Shown: positions 35,095 through 46,465 of the stretch, piece after piece
Layout of the letters: each line of letters starts with the position of its first letter
How positions within the stretch are numbered: position 1 is the stretch's first letter
Assembly: GCA_032622095.1 (NCBI GenBank)
Contig: CP136062.1
Coordinates: 2,108,001-2,172,000 of the forward strand
Reading direction: 5' to 3'
From: Siphonodentalium dalli
Taxonomy: Eukaryota; Mollusca; Scaphopoda; Gadilida; Siphonodentaliidae
DNA: 64,000 bases
Notes under the pieces: generated by a model
Databases searched by the model: none
The model's input: the letters and a program-made list of their open reading frames with translations, nothing else
Told to the model about the DNA's origin: nothing
Translations under genes and position numbers: made by a program

Positions 35095-36500
35095 TATAAC
35101 CAATCGAAAATTAAATAATTTGGCTAATGAAGGAGCATGGTAGAGGATGAAGCATAACCGGGGCGGCGACGAAACCATGCTGGGTAATGATACGAGGTCG
35201 GGGTGGTGAGACCAGGCCGAGGGTGGTGAGACCAGGCTGACGGGTGGCGGATGTAAACGGCAGATTTTGCAAAAAAAAAAAACAAAAAAAAAGTCCAGCG
35301 GTATAATATTTTTATAGCTTATTCCGAATGGGAAGAGTGATTCGAACCGGAATATACCATTTTTAAGTTTTTTTCCCGAACCGTTACCGATCTACGACAT
35401 CGACAATAAAAATGACTTATTTTTGGCGCCAAATCCAACGGGCTAATTGATGAGCAAGGTTAATGTAGGAGCAGGTACTGCATTATCCCGTAGGTAGCCC
35501 CCCAAAGTTTGACAGCTCTACTTTAACAGTAAACTATCAAACAGCGTGCTAGCTTCCGGTGAGTTCAGACTTTTTGCAATTTCCAACGAAAATCGAAGGG
35601 GGAAAAATTGTCTAAAAATCAAACATCGATATAACAAAATTTTGATTAGTGGATATGATAGATAGTATCCAAGCGCAACTTATCGATATCTGCTTAATTT
35701 GCCCTAAGGTAGAAGGTTTACCCGTGGCGAGGCTTTATAATGTTAACACGTATATTTAAGTGCTGTATCACTAAGCTATTTTTCTGGCCAAATCCTAAAG
35801 GGTTAATGAAGGAGCGAGGTAATGCAGGAGCAGGTACGTTGATATATTTTTGTTAATATCCCAAAGTTTGACCCCTCTACTCACAGAGCAACCTGACTAA
35901 CGGACAGCTTGTGTTCAGGTGGGTACATATTGGCAAATTCCAACAAAAACCAAAAGTCTAAAAATACTTGGAAAAATCAAATATGGAGATAAAATTTTGT
36001 TGACGTGTGGTTGTGATAAGGGATACCAACGCCCAACACTGGTGCGATTTCTTAAGTTTTAGAGCAAATAATTCACTCGTGGCGACGATATATAGCGTAA
36101 TACATACTACATGCATAGGAACACAGCCTACATCGATATGTGGCAAAAGTCGAATTTCAGGCAGGATAATGAAGGAGTGAGTGAAATGTATGAGCATCTG
36201 CATCAGTATACCATAGATACATCTTGAAAGTTTGACTGTGGTATAAAAGCCATCCGTCTAACGGAAAACACGCACCGGTTGGTCGAGGCTTTTGGCAACT
36301 TCAAGTTAAACTCGCAAAGAACAAAATGGAGAAATTGAGATAAAACAAATTGGATGTGGTCGGTACTATCCACGTGGAAATTCGGTGAATTTGTTTAACT
36401 TTTCAAATGAATGCCCAATGAGTTAATCAAGATTAAGTGCCCGATAGATATTACATGCATTCACTTATCATGTAGAAAAATACTCCCGGATGACAGTATA
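35095..36500 (+). repeat. Element II module region, three ~355-bp modules
   Basis: Begins TAATGAAGGAGCATGG, then GGTGAGACCAGGC in direct repeat, GGTGGCGGATGTAAACGGCAG, and an A-rich tract at 35,269-35,291. Diverged modules start near 35,428, 35,790 and 36,150, each with AATGAAGGAGCGAGGTAATG-like words followed by AAAGTTTGAC. It is homologous to 31,484-32,500 and 43,141-44,130. Confidence 0.75.
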
Positions 36501-37313
36501 CAGTTATAAAATTTAATGTGAAGGGTTAAGAATATGACTAACTCTTTAAATAACAAGTTTGAAATAGTTTTGTGGATACAAAATGATAAATATGAATTAA
36601 AGACCCTTGTCCGGAAAGACTTCTATCAGCTCATATTGAATTTATTTCAAATATTTCATTATGAAATGAGATGTTTAATTGGGACAAGTTATTGATTTAT
36701 TTTTAGAACAGACCTGGTCACTGGTAACAGTAACTATTATTGTTCGTTAGCTGAACAACCACACATTTTTAGACCAGTAGATATTCGAAATGAAATCAAT
36801 ATTAATCAATAGAATAATTTCCGGTCAGAATTCTTCGACTCATATTTAATATGTTATACCCTGATGACTATATAATACATTAAGTATAAGATTATATATG
36901 TGTGTAGATCAGGGTTATGTTTAATGTTAAAGTTATGGACATGATGTGGTTTATAAATTGGGTTACAGTTGTGGATATTGTGAATGTCAAAATTGTGATG
37001 TTGTCAGTTTTACAAAGGATTTGGTTTTGGGTACGTGTATACGTATGACTAGGCTTGTCGAAAGGGTTATGGTAAGGTCAATGTATAGCTATGGATATGG
37101 TTTGCAGGAGGGTAATGAATATGTTCAGGGTATTTTATTGGGTTAGAGTTAAGTGCTGTAGATATGTCTATGGAAAGGGTTGTGATTATGGATCGGCTAC
37201 GACTAAGGCTGTTCTTATTGAAATATCAGGGTTATGAAGCGGTTTATGGGTAAGGATTGAATAGCGGTGGGTGGAGGATTGAATTATGGATGGTGATCGG
37301 GGATGGGGAATTT
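36501..37313 (+). other. Element II tail with degenerate GGGTTA-rich strand bias
   Basis: No homologue elsewhere in the window. From about 36,900 to 37,310 the plus strand is strikingly G/T-rich, with irregular GGGTTA, GGGTTATG and AGGGTTATGG words (CAGGGTTATG, TGGGTTACAG, AAGGGTTATGG, TGGGTTAGAGTTAAG). I see no regular period and no gene. Confidence 0.45.
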
Positions 37314-37359
37314 ATATGGAAGTATCAAAATTCTGCAGGCCAGAATTTTAACCCTCTAG
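37314..37359 (+). other. Element II 3' terminus: inverted arm, hairpin, CTAG
   Basis: ATATGGAAGTAT (37,314-37,325) is the inverted copy of the element's own start. A perfect 9-bp stem AAAATTCTG / CAGAATTTT with a 5-nt loop (37,327-37,349) follows, then AACCCT-type spacer and CTAG at 37,356-37,359. The spacer and CTAG layout matches the other two termini. Confidence 0.85.
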
Positions 37360-39092
37360 TTATTATTATTATTATTATACTGGACACTTTTGCAACCCTT
37401 ATTACTCGAAAAGTACCAGGAGTAGCACACTAAAACTTGGTACGTATCTTGGGATCAAAGAGTTGTATGCCATCGTCGCATAACGAATATTGTCCGCGTT
37501 TTCCCCGAGGAGTTATCTCCCTTTATTTGAAAAAATGTCATTTTATTATCTCGGAAATTATAAGAAGCAGAGCATCGAAAATTAGACCGTATGCACATCT
37601 CGATATGCACTACTGCACACGGGCATAAAAACTTGGGTCCGCCCTTTCCCTGAAGAGTTACCGCCCATAGTTGGCAAACCTCTATTTTATTGTACTCTGT
37701 TGTCCTCCCGTATCATTCCAGATAACTGTATTTGGTTTTTGTAGTCGTGTTGACCGTTGTCAGCTTAGTCCGAGGAAGAAAATTTGACAGGGTTGGACAT
37801 ATATTTTTACACTGGGGTGGGGGCAATATTTTCGCAATTTTTTTTTATTATTGACATTCATCTATTTAAGTATGTAGATTCCCTGAACGAAAACAAACCC
37901 ATACCGGAAAGGATTTTTGTAATCCGAGAAGAAATGCAAGAGTTACGGGCCCTCAAAGTTTGCAATTTGGTCCCATGTGCTTGTGCTCACATCTCCTCCG
38001 AAGATATCGAACTTAGGATGTCATCTGATATCCCAGTGCGTGCGGTCCGAAGAGAGCACGCGATGTGCCAAATTTTGCCAGTGTCGGTTAAGTGTTGTGG
38101 ATCAGGGGAGGGGCGGTCCGGGGTACCATTTTTTTATTCTTCTCCGAATCAGATGAAACTTGGAGTGTAACATCTACACCGCCAACCAATCTAGAAACTG
38201 AAACAATTTCGAAAATCCATTGAAAAATGACGGAGTTGCGGTCCTTCAAACAATGCAAATTTGGGCCCATGTGCCTGTGACCTCATCTCCTCCGAAGATC
38301 ACAAACTTAGGATGTCATCTGATATCGCAGTGCGCGCGGTCTGAAGAGAGCACGCGATGTGCCAAATTTTGCAAGTGTCGGTTCAGTGTTGTGGGTCAGG
38401 GGAGGGGTGGTCCGAGGTACCAAAATTTAGTTCGTCTCCGAATCATATGAAACTTGGTATATAACATCTACCTTATACGTTGATCATAAAACTGAAAACA
38501 GATCGTAAATCCGTTAAAAAATGGCGGAGATTTGGGCCCTCAAACTTTGAATGTGGGCCCGTATTCTTTCTAATAAACAAAATGTTATTCGTCTCTGAAT
38601 GAGACAAAATTTATAAAAAAATAATCAATGTAACTAGCTGATCACAATACTCAAAACAATTTTAAAATCCATTGGAAAATAACGGAGTTACGGGCTCTCA
38701 AAATTCGCATTTTGGGCCGGGTTTGACTATTTCCCAATCCCGTCACCCAATTTCGAGGCAGGGGTGGGGTCACTTCCAAACACTTGAGATCAACCCACAC
38801 ATGTTAAGGGAAAGATATAATCATCCTACTTCATATTTTCCGTCCCTTAACTGCGATTTATTGAGCTCATGATTTGGCCTATTATTATACTTCCATGGTG
38901 TAACCAAGGAAGTATATTGTTTTTCTACTGAGGTCGTTTTCCGTTTATTTCGAAATACTCAGAAACTGATTGCAGTAGGAACGCGAAATCTCTAGCGAAT
39001 GTAGGCATCGAAGGTTTACTAGATATAATGGTATCCGGATTTCCGCCCAATGTTTCTTGGTGGAGTTATGGCCCTTTTGCGATTATTTTTCA

Positions 39093-39093
<1 letters not shown>

Positions 39094-39137
<44 letters not shown>

Positions 39138-39158
39138 TTATTATTCTTATTATTATAC
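39094..39158. repeat. TTA microsatellite between head and body
   Basis: About 20 copies of TTA, interrupted by two CTT variants, separate the head from the body. Similar but shorter tracts occupy the same place at 37,360, 40,872, 41,099, 42,831, 44,679 and 46,433. This is the site where different unit types are joined. Confidence 0.95.
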
Positions 39159-40657
39159 TTGACACTTTTGTAATCACTATTACTCGAAAAGTACAAGAAG
39201 TAGGACACTAAAACTTGGTAAGTAGGTTGGGGTACATGAGTTCTATGCCTATGGCCCATAACGATTTTGTCCGCGCTTTCACCGAGGAGTTATCTCCCTT
39301 TATTTGAAAAAATGTCATTTTATTATCTCGGAAATTATAAGAAGCAGAGCATCGAAAATTAGACCGTATGCACATCTCGATATGCACTACTGCCCACGGG
39401 CATAAAAACTTGTGTCCGCGCTTTCCCTGAAGAGTTACCGCCCATAGTTGGCAAACCTCTATTTTATTGTACTCTGTTGTCCTCCCGTATCATTCCAGAT
39501 AACTGTATTTGGTTTTTGTAGTCGTGTTGACCGTTGTCAGCTTAGTCCGAAGAAGAAAATTTGACAGGGTTGGCCATATATTTTTACACTGGGGTGGGGG
39601 CAAAATTTTCGCAATTTTTTTTTTTTATTGACATTCATCTATTTAAGTATGTAGATTCCATGAACGAAAACAAACCCATACCGGAAAGGATTTTTGTAAT
39701 CCGAGAAGAAATGCAAGAGTTACGGGCCCTCAAAGTTTGCAATTTGGTTCCATGTGCTTGTGCTCACATCTCCTCCGAAGATATCGAACTTAGGATGTCA
39801 TCTGATATCCCAGTGCGTGCGGTCCGAAGAGAGCACGCGATGTGCCAAATTTTGCCAGTGTCGGTTAAGTGTTGTGGATCAGGGGAGGGGCGGTCCGGGG
39901 TACCATTTTTTTATTCTTCTCCGAATCAGATGAAACTTGGAGTGTAACATCTACACCGCCAACCGATGTAGAAACTGAAACAATTTCGAAAATCCATTGA
40001 AAAATGACGGAGTTGCGGTCCTTCAAACAATGCAAATTTGGGCCCATGTGCCTGTGACCTCATCTCCTCCGAAGATCACAAACTTAGGATGTCATCTGAT
40101 ATCGCAGTGCGCGCGGTCTGAAGAGAGCACGCGATGTGCCAAATTTTGCAAGTGTCGGTTCAGTGTTGTGGGTCAGGGGAGGGGTGGTCCGAGGTACCAA
40201 AATTTAGTTCGTCTCCGAATCATATGAAACTTGGTATATAACATCTACCTTATACGTTGATCATAAAACTGAAAACAGATCGTAAATCCGTTAAAAAATG
40301 GCGGAGATTTGGGCCCTCAAACTTTGAATGTGGGCCCGTATTCTTTCTAATAAACAAAATGTTATTCGTCTCTGAATGAGACAAAATTTATAAAAAAATA
40401 ATCAATGTAACTAGCTGATCACAAAACTCAAAACAATTTTAAAATCCATTGGAAAATAACGGAGTTACGGGCTCTCAAAATTCGCATTTTGGGCCGGGTT
40501 TGACTATTTCCCAATCCCGTCACCCAATTTCGAGGCAGGGGTGGGGTCACTTCCAAACACTTGAGATCAACCCACACATGTTAAGGGAAAGATATAATCA
40601 TCCTACTTCATATTTTCCGTCCCTTAACTGCGATTTATTGAGCTCATGATTTGGCCT

Positions 40658-41105
40658 ATTATTATACTTCCATGGTGTAACCAAGGAAGTATATTGTTTT
40701 TCTACTGAGGTCGTTTTCCGTTTATTTCGAAATACTCAGAAACTGATTGCAGTAGGAACGCGAAATCTCTAGCGAATGTAGGCATCGAAGGTTTACTAGA
40801 TATAATGGTATCCGGATTTCCGCCCAATGTTTCTTGGTGGAGTTATGGCCCTTTTGCGATTATTTTTCATTGTTATTATTATTATTATTATTATACTTCC
40901 ATGGTGTAACCAAGGAAGTATATTGTTTTTGTACTGGTGCCGTTTTCCGTTTATTTGGAAATACTCAGAAACTAAGGGCAGTAGGAACGCGAAATCTCTA
41001 GCGATTGTAGGCATCCACGGTCTACTAAGTACAATGGTATCGGAAACTCGGCCGAATGGATTTTGACGGAGTTATGGCCCTTTTTCGATTATTTTTCATT
41101 ATTAT
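40658..41105 (+). repeat. Two type III heads joined without a body
   Basis: The head at 40,658 runs into TTA repeats, and the next thing after them is another head (40,891) of the diverged subtype. The ~1.5-kb body that normally follows a head is absent. Recombination or slippage between TTA tracts would produce exactly this. Confidence 0.85.
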
Positions 41106-43140
41106 TATTATTATACTCGACACTTTTACAACTCCCTAATATCTGAAAGTATAAGGAGTATGAATCTCAAATTGTGTACGTATGTTGGGGTCAAAGAGTT
41201 CTAACCTATCGACGTATAATGAATATTGTCCGCGTTTGCCCTGTGGAGTTATCTCCCTTTATTTGAAAAAATGTCATTTTATTATCTCGGAAATTATAAG
41301 GAGCAGAGCATCGAAAATTGGACCGTATGTACACCTCGGTATGCCCTACTGGCAACCGGCATCAAAACTTGTGTCCGCGCTTTCCCTGAAGAGTTACCGC
41401 CCATAAACAGGGGAACCTCTATTTTATTGTACTCTGTTGTTCTCCCGTATCATTCCAGATAACTGCATTTGGTTTTCATAGCCGTGATGACCGTTCTCAG
41501 TTTAGTCCGAAAAAGAAATTTTAACAGAGTCGGTCATATATTTTTACACTGATGTTGGGGGCAAAATTTTCTCAAAAATATTTTTTTGATCGATATTCAT
41601 CTATTTAAGTATATGCATTCCCTGAACGAAAACAAACCCAAACCAAGAAGGATTTTTGAAATCCGATAAGAATTGCAAGAGTTATAGGCCCTCAAATTTT
41701 GCAGTTTGGGACATGTGCTTGTGACCCTATCTCCTCCGAAGATGTCGAAGTTTGGATGTCAACTGATACACCAACGTGTGCGGACGAAATAGTGCACGCG
41801 GTGGGCCAAATTTTGCCAGTGTCTGTTCATTATTGTGGGTATGGGGAGGGGTGGTCCGTTGGTACCAATTTTTAATTCTTATCGGAATAAGATGAAACTT
41901 GGAATTTAACATCTACAACACCACCCGATCTAGAAACTGAATTTTTTTCGAAATTCCAGTGAAAACTGACAAAGTTAGGGGCCCTCAAATTTTGCAATTT
42001 TGGGCCCATGTGCTTGATAACACATCTCCTCCGAAGATGTCGAACTTTGAGTGTCATCTGATACGCCAATGTGTGAAGGCTGAAGAGAGCACGCGGTGTG
42101 CCAAATATTGCCAGTGTCGGTTCAGTGTTGTGGGTCAGGGGAGGGGTGGTCCGAGGTACCAAAATTTATTTCGTCTCCGAATTATATGAAACTTGGAATA
42201 TAACATCTACCATACACGCTAATAACAAATCTGAAAACAGATCGTAAATCCGTTAAAAACTGGCGGAGATTTTGGAACTCAAAATTTGAATATGGGCCCA
42301 TATTCTTTCCAATAACCAAAATGTTCTTCTTTTCCGAATCAGATGAAATTTATAATATGCAATCTCAGTAAGTAGCATATATCAAAACTGAAAACAATTT
42401 TTAAATCCATTGGAAAATCACGGAGTTATGGTCCTTCAAAAATTGCATTTTGGACCTGGTGTGACAATTTCCCAATCCCATCACCCAATTTCGAGGCAGG
42501 AGTGGGGTCAATTATAAACACTTGAGATCAACACACAAATGTTAAGGACAGTACACAATCATCTTACTTCATATTTTCCATCCCTAAACTGCGAATTGTT
42601 CAGTTCATGATTCGCCCTATTATTATACTTCCATGGTGTAACCAAGGAAGTATATTGTTTTTGTACTGGTGCCGTTTTCCGTTTATTTGGAAATACTCAG
42701 AAACTAAGGGCAGTAGGAACGCGAAATCTCTAGCGATTGTAGGCATCCACGGTCTACTAAGTACAATGGTATCGGAAACTCGGCCGAATGGATTTTGACG
42801 GAGTTATGGCCCTTTTTCGATTATTTTTCATTATTATTATTATTATACTCGACACTTTTACAACTCCCTAATATCTGAAAGTATAAGGAGTATGAATCTC
42901 AAATTGTGTACGTATGTTGGGGTCAAAGAGTTCTAACCTATCGACGTATAATGAATATTGTCCGCGTTTGCCCTGTGGAGTTATCTCCCTTTATTTGAAA
43001 AAATGTCATTTTATTATCTCGGAAATTATAAGGAGCAGAGCATCGAAAATTGGACCGTATGTACACCTCGGTATGCCCTACTGGCAACCGGCATCAAAAC
43101 TTGTGTCCGCGCTTTCCCTGAAGAGTTACCGCCCATAAAC

Positions 43141-44130
43141 AGGGACACACTATACACCGGGATGAATAAACCGAGGGTTTTTTTTAGTACAGAGCTCTAA
43201 AAATTTTATTGCATATTCCGAATTGGACGAAAGATTCGGACTCGAAGATACCGCTTAAAAATGTTTTTACCCCGGACTTTCCGCGTTACGGGGTATGGAA
43301 ATATTGCAACTATTTTTCCCGCCAAATCCAAAACCGGCTGATTAAAGAGCAAGATAATGTCGTAGCAAGAACGGTGACATACTTTATGTACGTGCCTGAA
43401 GTTTGACGGCTATACTGTAAATGTAACATGCCCAACGGAGAATGCGTGTCAGGGTGGGTTGAGACTTTAGGAAAATTCCACGAAAATTGCAAAGGGGGGA
43501 AAATTCAAACATCGAGATAATTGTTTTTGACGAGTCCATCTGATGGCTAGGGTTCACGCGCATCTAGAGCGCAATTTTCTAATTTTCAGATGGAACGGTT
43601 TACTCGTGACAACGCTATATATCATAAATGTGTATACTTATGTAGTCTATCACTAGCCGATTTTTAGCCCCAAATCCAAACGGGCTGATGTAGGAGCGAG
43701 TTTCACGCAGGAGCATGTAAGCCGGTATACTGTAGGCACGCCTACAAAATTTGACCGCTCTACTATAAACGCAACCTGCTCAAGGGAGTGTTTTTGTCGG
43801 TAGGGTTCAGATTTGGCAAATTCCACCGAAGATCAAATGGGGAGAAAATTACTCCGAAAATCAGATATTGAGATAAAAACTTTTCGACGAGTGGATGTGA
43901 TAAGTAGTATCTAAACGCAAGATTAGTACGCTTTTTAAAGATTTAGATTGGACGGTTTAACGCTGGTAGTGTATAACGTTGTAACGGGTGATATATATTA
44001 CTGAAAATCAAACCCTCTCTTCATGACGCAAATTCAAACGGACTTGTCAAGAAGCAAGGCAAATGCGATGAACATTCTCACCGATATACTATATAGGTAT
44101 GCCCGCTCTACTATAAAAGTAACCTATTGT
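43141..44130 (+). repeat. Element III module region (~350-bp modules)
   Basis: Modules begin near 43,322, 43,673 and 44,028 with CCAAATCCAAA-CGGCTGAT-like words, followed by GAGCA-GATAATG, TTTGAC-GCT-TACT, AACATGCCCAACGG and TTCCACGAAAATTGC. The order is the same as in elements I and II, though the GGTGAGACCA leader and A-rich tract are absent. Base-level similarity is modest, so the modules are old. Confidence 0.7.
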
Positions 44131-44530
44131 CACGATTTGACCTGTCCAAAACACTCCCCGGACAAAAGTTTCGCTAGGTATCAAATTTCGTCGAAATCCG
44201 TTCGCTTTACTCGATTTTACCTTGAACTGACCATTTCGAAGGTCAATTTCAGGTCGGGGTCACGATTTGACCCACCCAAAAGACTCCCCAGACAAAAATA
44301 CTCCTAGGCATCAAATTTGGTTGAAATCCGTCTGTTTTACCAGATTTGACCTTGGATTGACATTTTTGAAGGTCAACGTCATGTCGCGGTCACGACTTGA
44401 CCCGTCCAAAACACTCCCTGGACAAAAGTACCAATATTTATCAAATTTTGTCAAAATCCGTCCAGCAGTTTTCCGGTCATATATTAACAGACAACCAAAC
44501 AGACAGAAGTCCCAAAATATATATTAAATT
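44131..44530 (+). repeat. ~130-bp tandem repeats with CCGTCCAGCAGTTTTCC tail
   Basis: TCACGATTTGACC recurs at 44,131, 44,261 and 44,391 (period 130). Each copy continues with CCAAAACACTCCCC-GGACAAAA, ATCAAATTT and GAAATCCGT. The last copy ends GTCCAGCAGTTTTCCGGTCA, followed by AACAGACAACCAAACAGACA. This resembles a widespread invertebrate repeat tail. A minus-strand relative lies at 12,177-12,840. Confidence 0.85.
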
Positions 44531-44638
44531 TAGAAATGTTAATGCAAGTGCACCATCAGATCATAAGACACCAATACGTTGTCGCATGAAGAGGAACACA
44601 CATATACGCATAGCACTCACATGGGATGGGATGGTATA

Positions 44639-44678
44639 CCATGGAAGTATATCTGATTCCATGGAATCTGACCTCTAG
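44639..44678 (+). other. Element III 3' terminus: inverted arm, palindrome, CTAG
   Basis: CCATGGAAGTATA (44,639-44,651) is the complement of the type III start TATACTTCCATGG. It is followed by a perfect 14-nt palindrome GATTCCATGGAATC (44,655-44,668), the spacer TGACCT, and CTAG (44,675-44,678). The next bases are TTATTATTA, the start of element IV. Confidence 0.85.
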
Positions 44679-46430
44679 TTATTATTATTATTATTATTAT
44701 TATCTTATTATTATACTTGACACTTTTGTAATCACTATTACTCGAAAAGTACAAGAAGTAGGACACTAAAACTTGGTAAGTAGGTTGGGGTACATGAGTT
44801 CTATGCCTATGGCCCATAACGATTTTGTCCGCGCTTTCACCGAGGAGTTATCTCCCTTTATTTGAAAAAATGTCATTTTATTATCTCGGAAATTATAAGA
44901 AGCAGAGCATCGAAAATTAGACCGTATGCACATCTCGATATGCACTACTGCCCACGGGCATAAAAACTTGTGTCCGCGCTTTCCCTGAAGAGTTACCGCC
45001 CATAGTTGGCAAACCTCTATTTTATTGTACTCTGTTGTCCTCCCGTATCATTCCAGATAACTGTATTTGGTTTTTGTAGTCGTGTTGACCGTTGTCAGCT
45101 TAGTCCGAAGAAGAAAATTTGACAGGGTTGGCCATATATTTTTACACTGGGGTGGGGGCAAAATTTTCGCAATTTTTTTTTTTTTATTGACATTCATCTA
45201 TTTAAGTATGTAGATTCCATGAACGAAAACAAACCCATACCGGAAAGGATTTTTGTAATCCGAGAAGAAATGCAAGAGTTACGGGCCCTCAAAGTTTGCA
45301 ATTTGGTCCCATGTGCTTGTGCTCACATCTCCTCCGAAGATATCGAACTTAGGATGTCATCTGATATCCCAGTGCGTGCGGTCCGAAGAGAGCACGCGAT
45401 GTGCCAATTTTGCCAGTGTCGGTTAAGTGTTGTGGATCAGGGGAGGGGCGGTCCGGGGTACCATTTTTTTATTCTTCTCCGAATCAGATGAAACTTGGAG
45501 TGTAACATCTACACCGCCAACCAATCTAGAAACTGAAACAATTTCGAAAATCCATTGAAAAATGACGGAGTTGCGGTCCTTCAAACAATGCAAATTTGGG
45601 GCCCATGTGCCTGTGACCTCATCTCCTCCGAAGATCACAAACTTAGGATGTCAATCTGATATCGCAATGCGCGCGGTCTGAAGAGAGCACGCGATGTGCC
45701 AAATTTTGCAAGTGTCGGTTCAGTGTTGTGGGTCAGGGGAGGGGTGGTCCGAGGTACCAAAATTTAGTTCGTCTCCGAATCATATAAAACTTGGTATATA
45801 ACATCTACCTTATACGTTGATCATAAAACTGAAAACAGATCGTAAATCCGTTAAAAAATGGCGGAGATTTGGGCCCTCAAACTTTGAATGTGGGCCCGTA
45901 TTCTTTCTAATAAACAAAATGTTATTCGTCTCTGAATGAGACAAAATTTATAAAAAAAATAATCAATGTAACTAGCTGATCACAATACTCAAAACAATTT
46001 TAAAATCCATTGGAAAATAACGGAGTTACGGGCTCTCAAAATTCGCATTTTGGGCCGGGTTTGACTATTTCCCAATCCCGTCACCCAATTTCGAGGCAGG
46101 GGTGGGGTCACTTCCAAACACTTGAGATCAACCCACACATGTTAAGGGAAAGATATAATCATCCTACTTCATATTTTCCGTCCCTTAACTGCGATTTATT
46201 GAGCTCATGATTTGGCCTATTATTATACTTCCATGGTGTAACCAAGGAAGTATATTGTTTTTCTACTGAGGTCGTTTTCCGTTTATTTCGAAATACTCAG
46301 AAACTGATTGCAGTAGGAACGCGAAATCTCTAGCGAATGTAGGCATCGAAGGTTTACTAGATATAATGGTATCCGGATTTCCGCCCAATGTTTCTTGGTG
46401 GAGTTATGGCCCTTTTGCGATTATTTTTCA

Positions 46431-46460
<30 letters not shown>
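44679..46460 (+). repeat. Single type III unit leading element IV
   Basis: Nearly identical to the unit at 39,159-40,870, with small indels (a lost A near 45,406 and extra bases near 45,599 and 45,653). It ends in a TTA tract (46,433-46,460) that joins straight to the 1389-bp array. The layout is the same as at 17.27-18.60 kb, where a type III unit precedes the 1220-bp array. Confidence 0.9.

Positions 46461-46465
<5 letters not shown>

Larger units (their letters stand above)
33058..37359 (+). mobile_element. Helitron-like composite element II (complete, 4.3 kb)
   Basis: The most compact and complete example of the arrangement. It has one full 1392-bp unit plus a truncated one (33,058-35,094), a module region (35,095-36,500), an 800-bp tail and a 3' terminus ending CTAG at 37,359. 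It starts one base after the CTAG of element I and ends one base before element III. No coding sequence for a replicase or helicase is visible. Confidence 0.6.
37360..43140 (+). repeat. Type III macrosatellite units (~1.73-1.78 kb), two subtypes
   Basis: Bodies at 37,378-38,880 and 39,159-40,657 are near-identical (offset 1777 bp). A second, more diverged subtype at 41,112-42,618 starts again at 42,845 (offset 1732 bp) and is cut near 43,140. Heads lie at 38,881, 40,658, 40,891 and 42,619, each starting TTATACTTCCATGGTGTAAC. Each body has an internal ~290-300-bp direct repeat (CATCTCCTCCGAAGAT, GAGAGCACGCG, GTCAGGGGAGGGG). Short frames such as those at 37,784 and 39,561 (128 codons) are repeated because the DNA is repeated, and the subtype at 41.1 kb does not preserve them. 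Confidence 0.92.
37360..44678 (+). mobile_element. Helitron-like composite element III (7.3 kb)
   Basis: Starts in a TTA microsatellite right after the CTAG of element II; its first head is missing. It contains type III units of about 1.73-1.78 kb, a truncated unit ending near 43,140, a module region, a ~130-bp repeat stretch and a terminus with CTAG at 44,675-44,678. Its 3' arm is CCATGGAAGTATA, matching the TATACTTCCATGG starts of the type III units it carries. Confidence 0.6.

Noticed and set aside
37784-39947. 128-codon frames in type III units
   Set aside because: They lie across the internal 300-bp repeat. The diverged subtype (41.1-42.6 kb) and the copy at 45.2 kb break the frame, so there is no sign of protein constraint.
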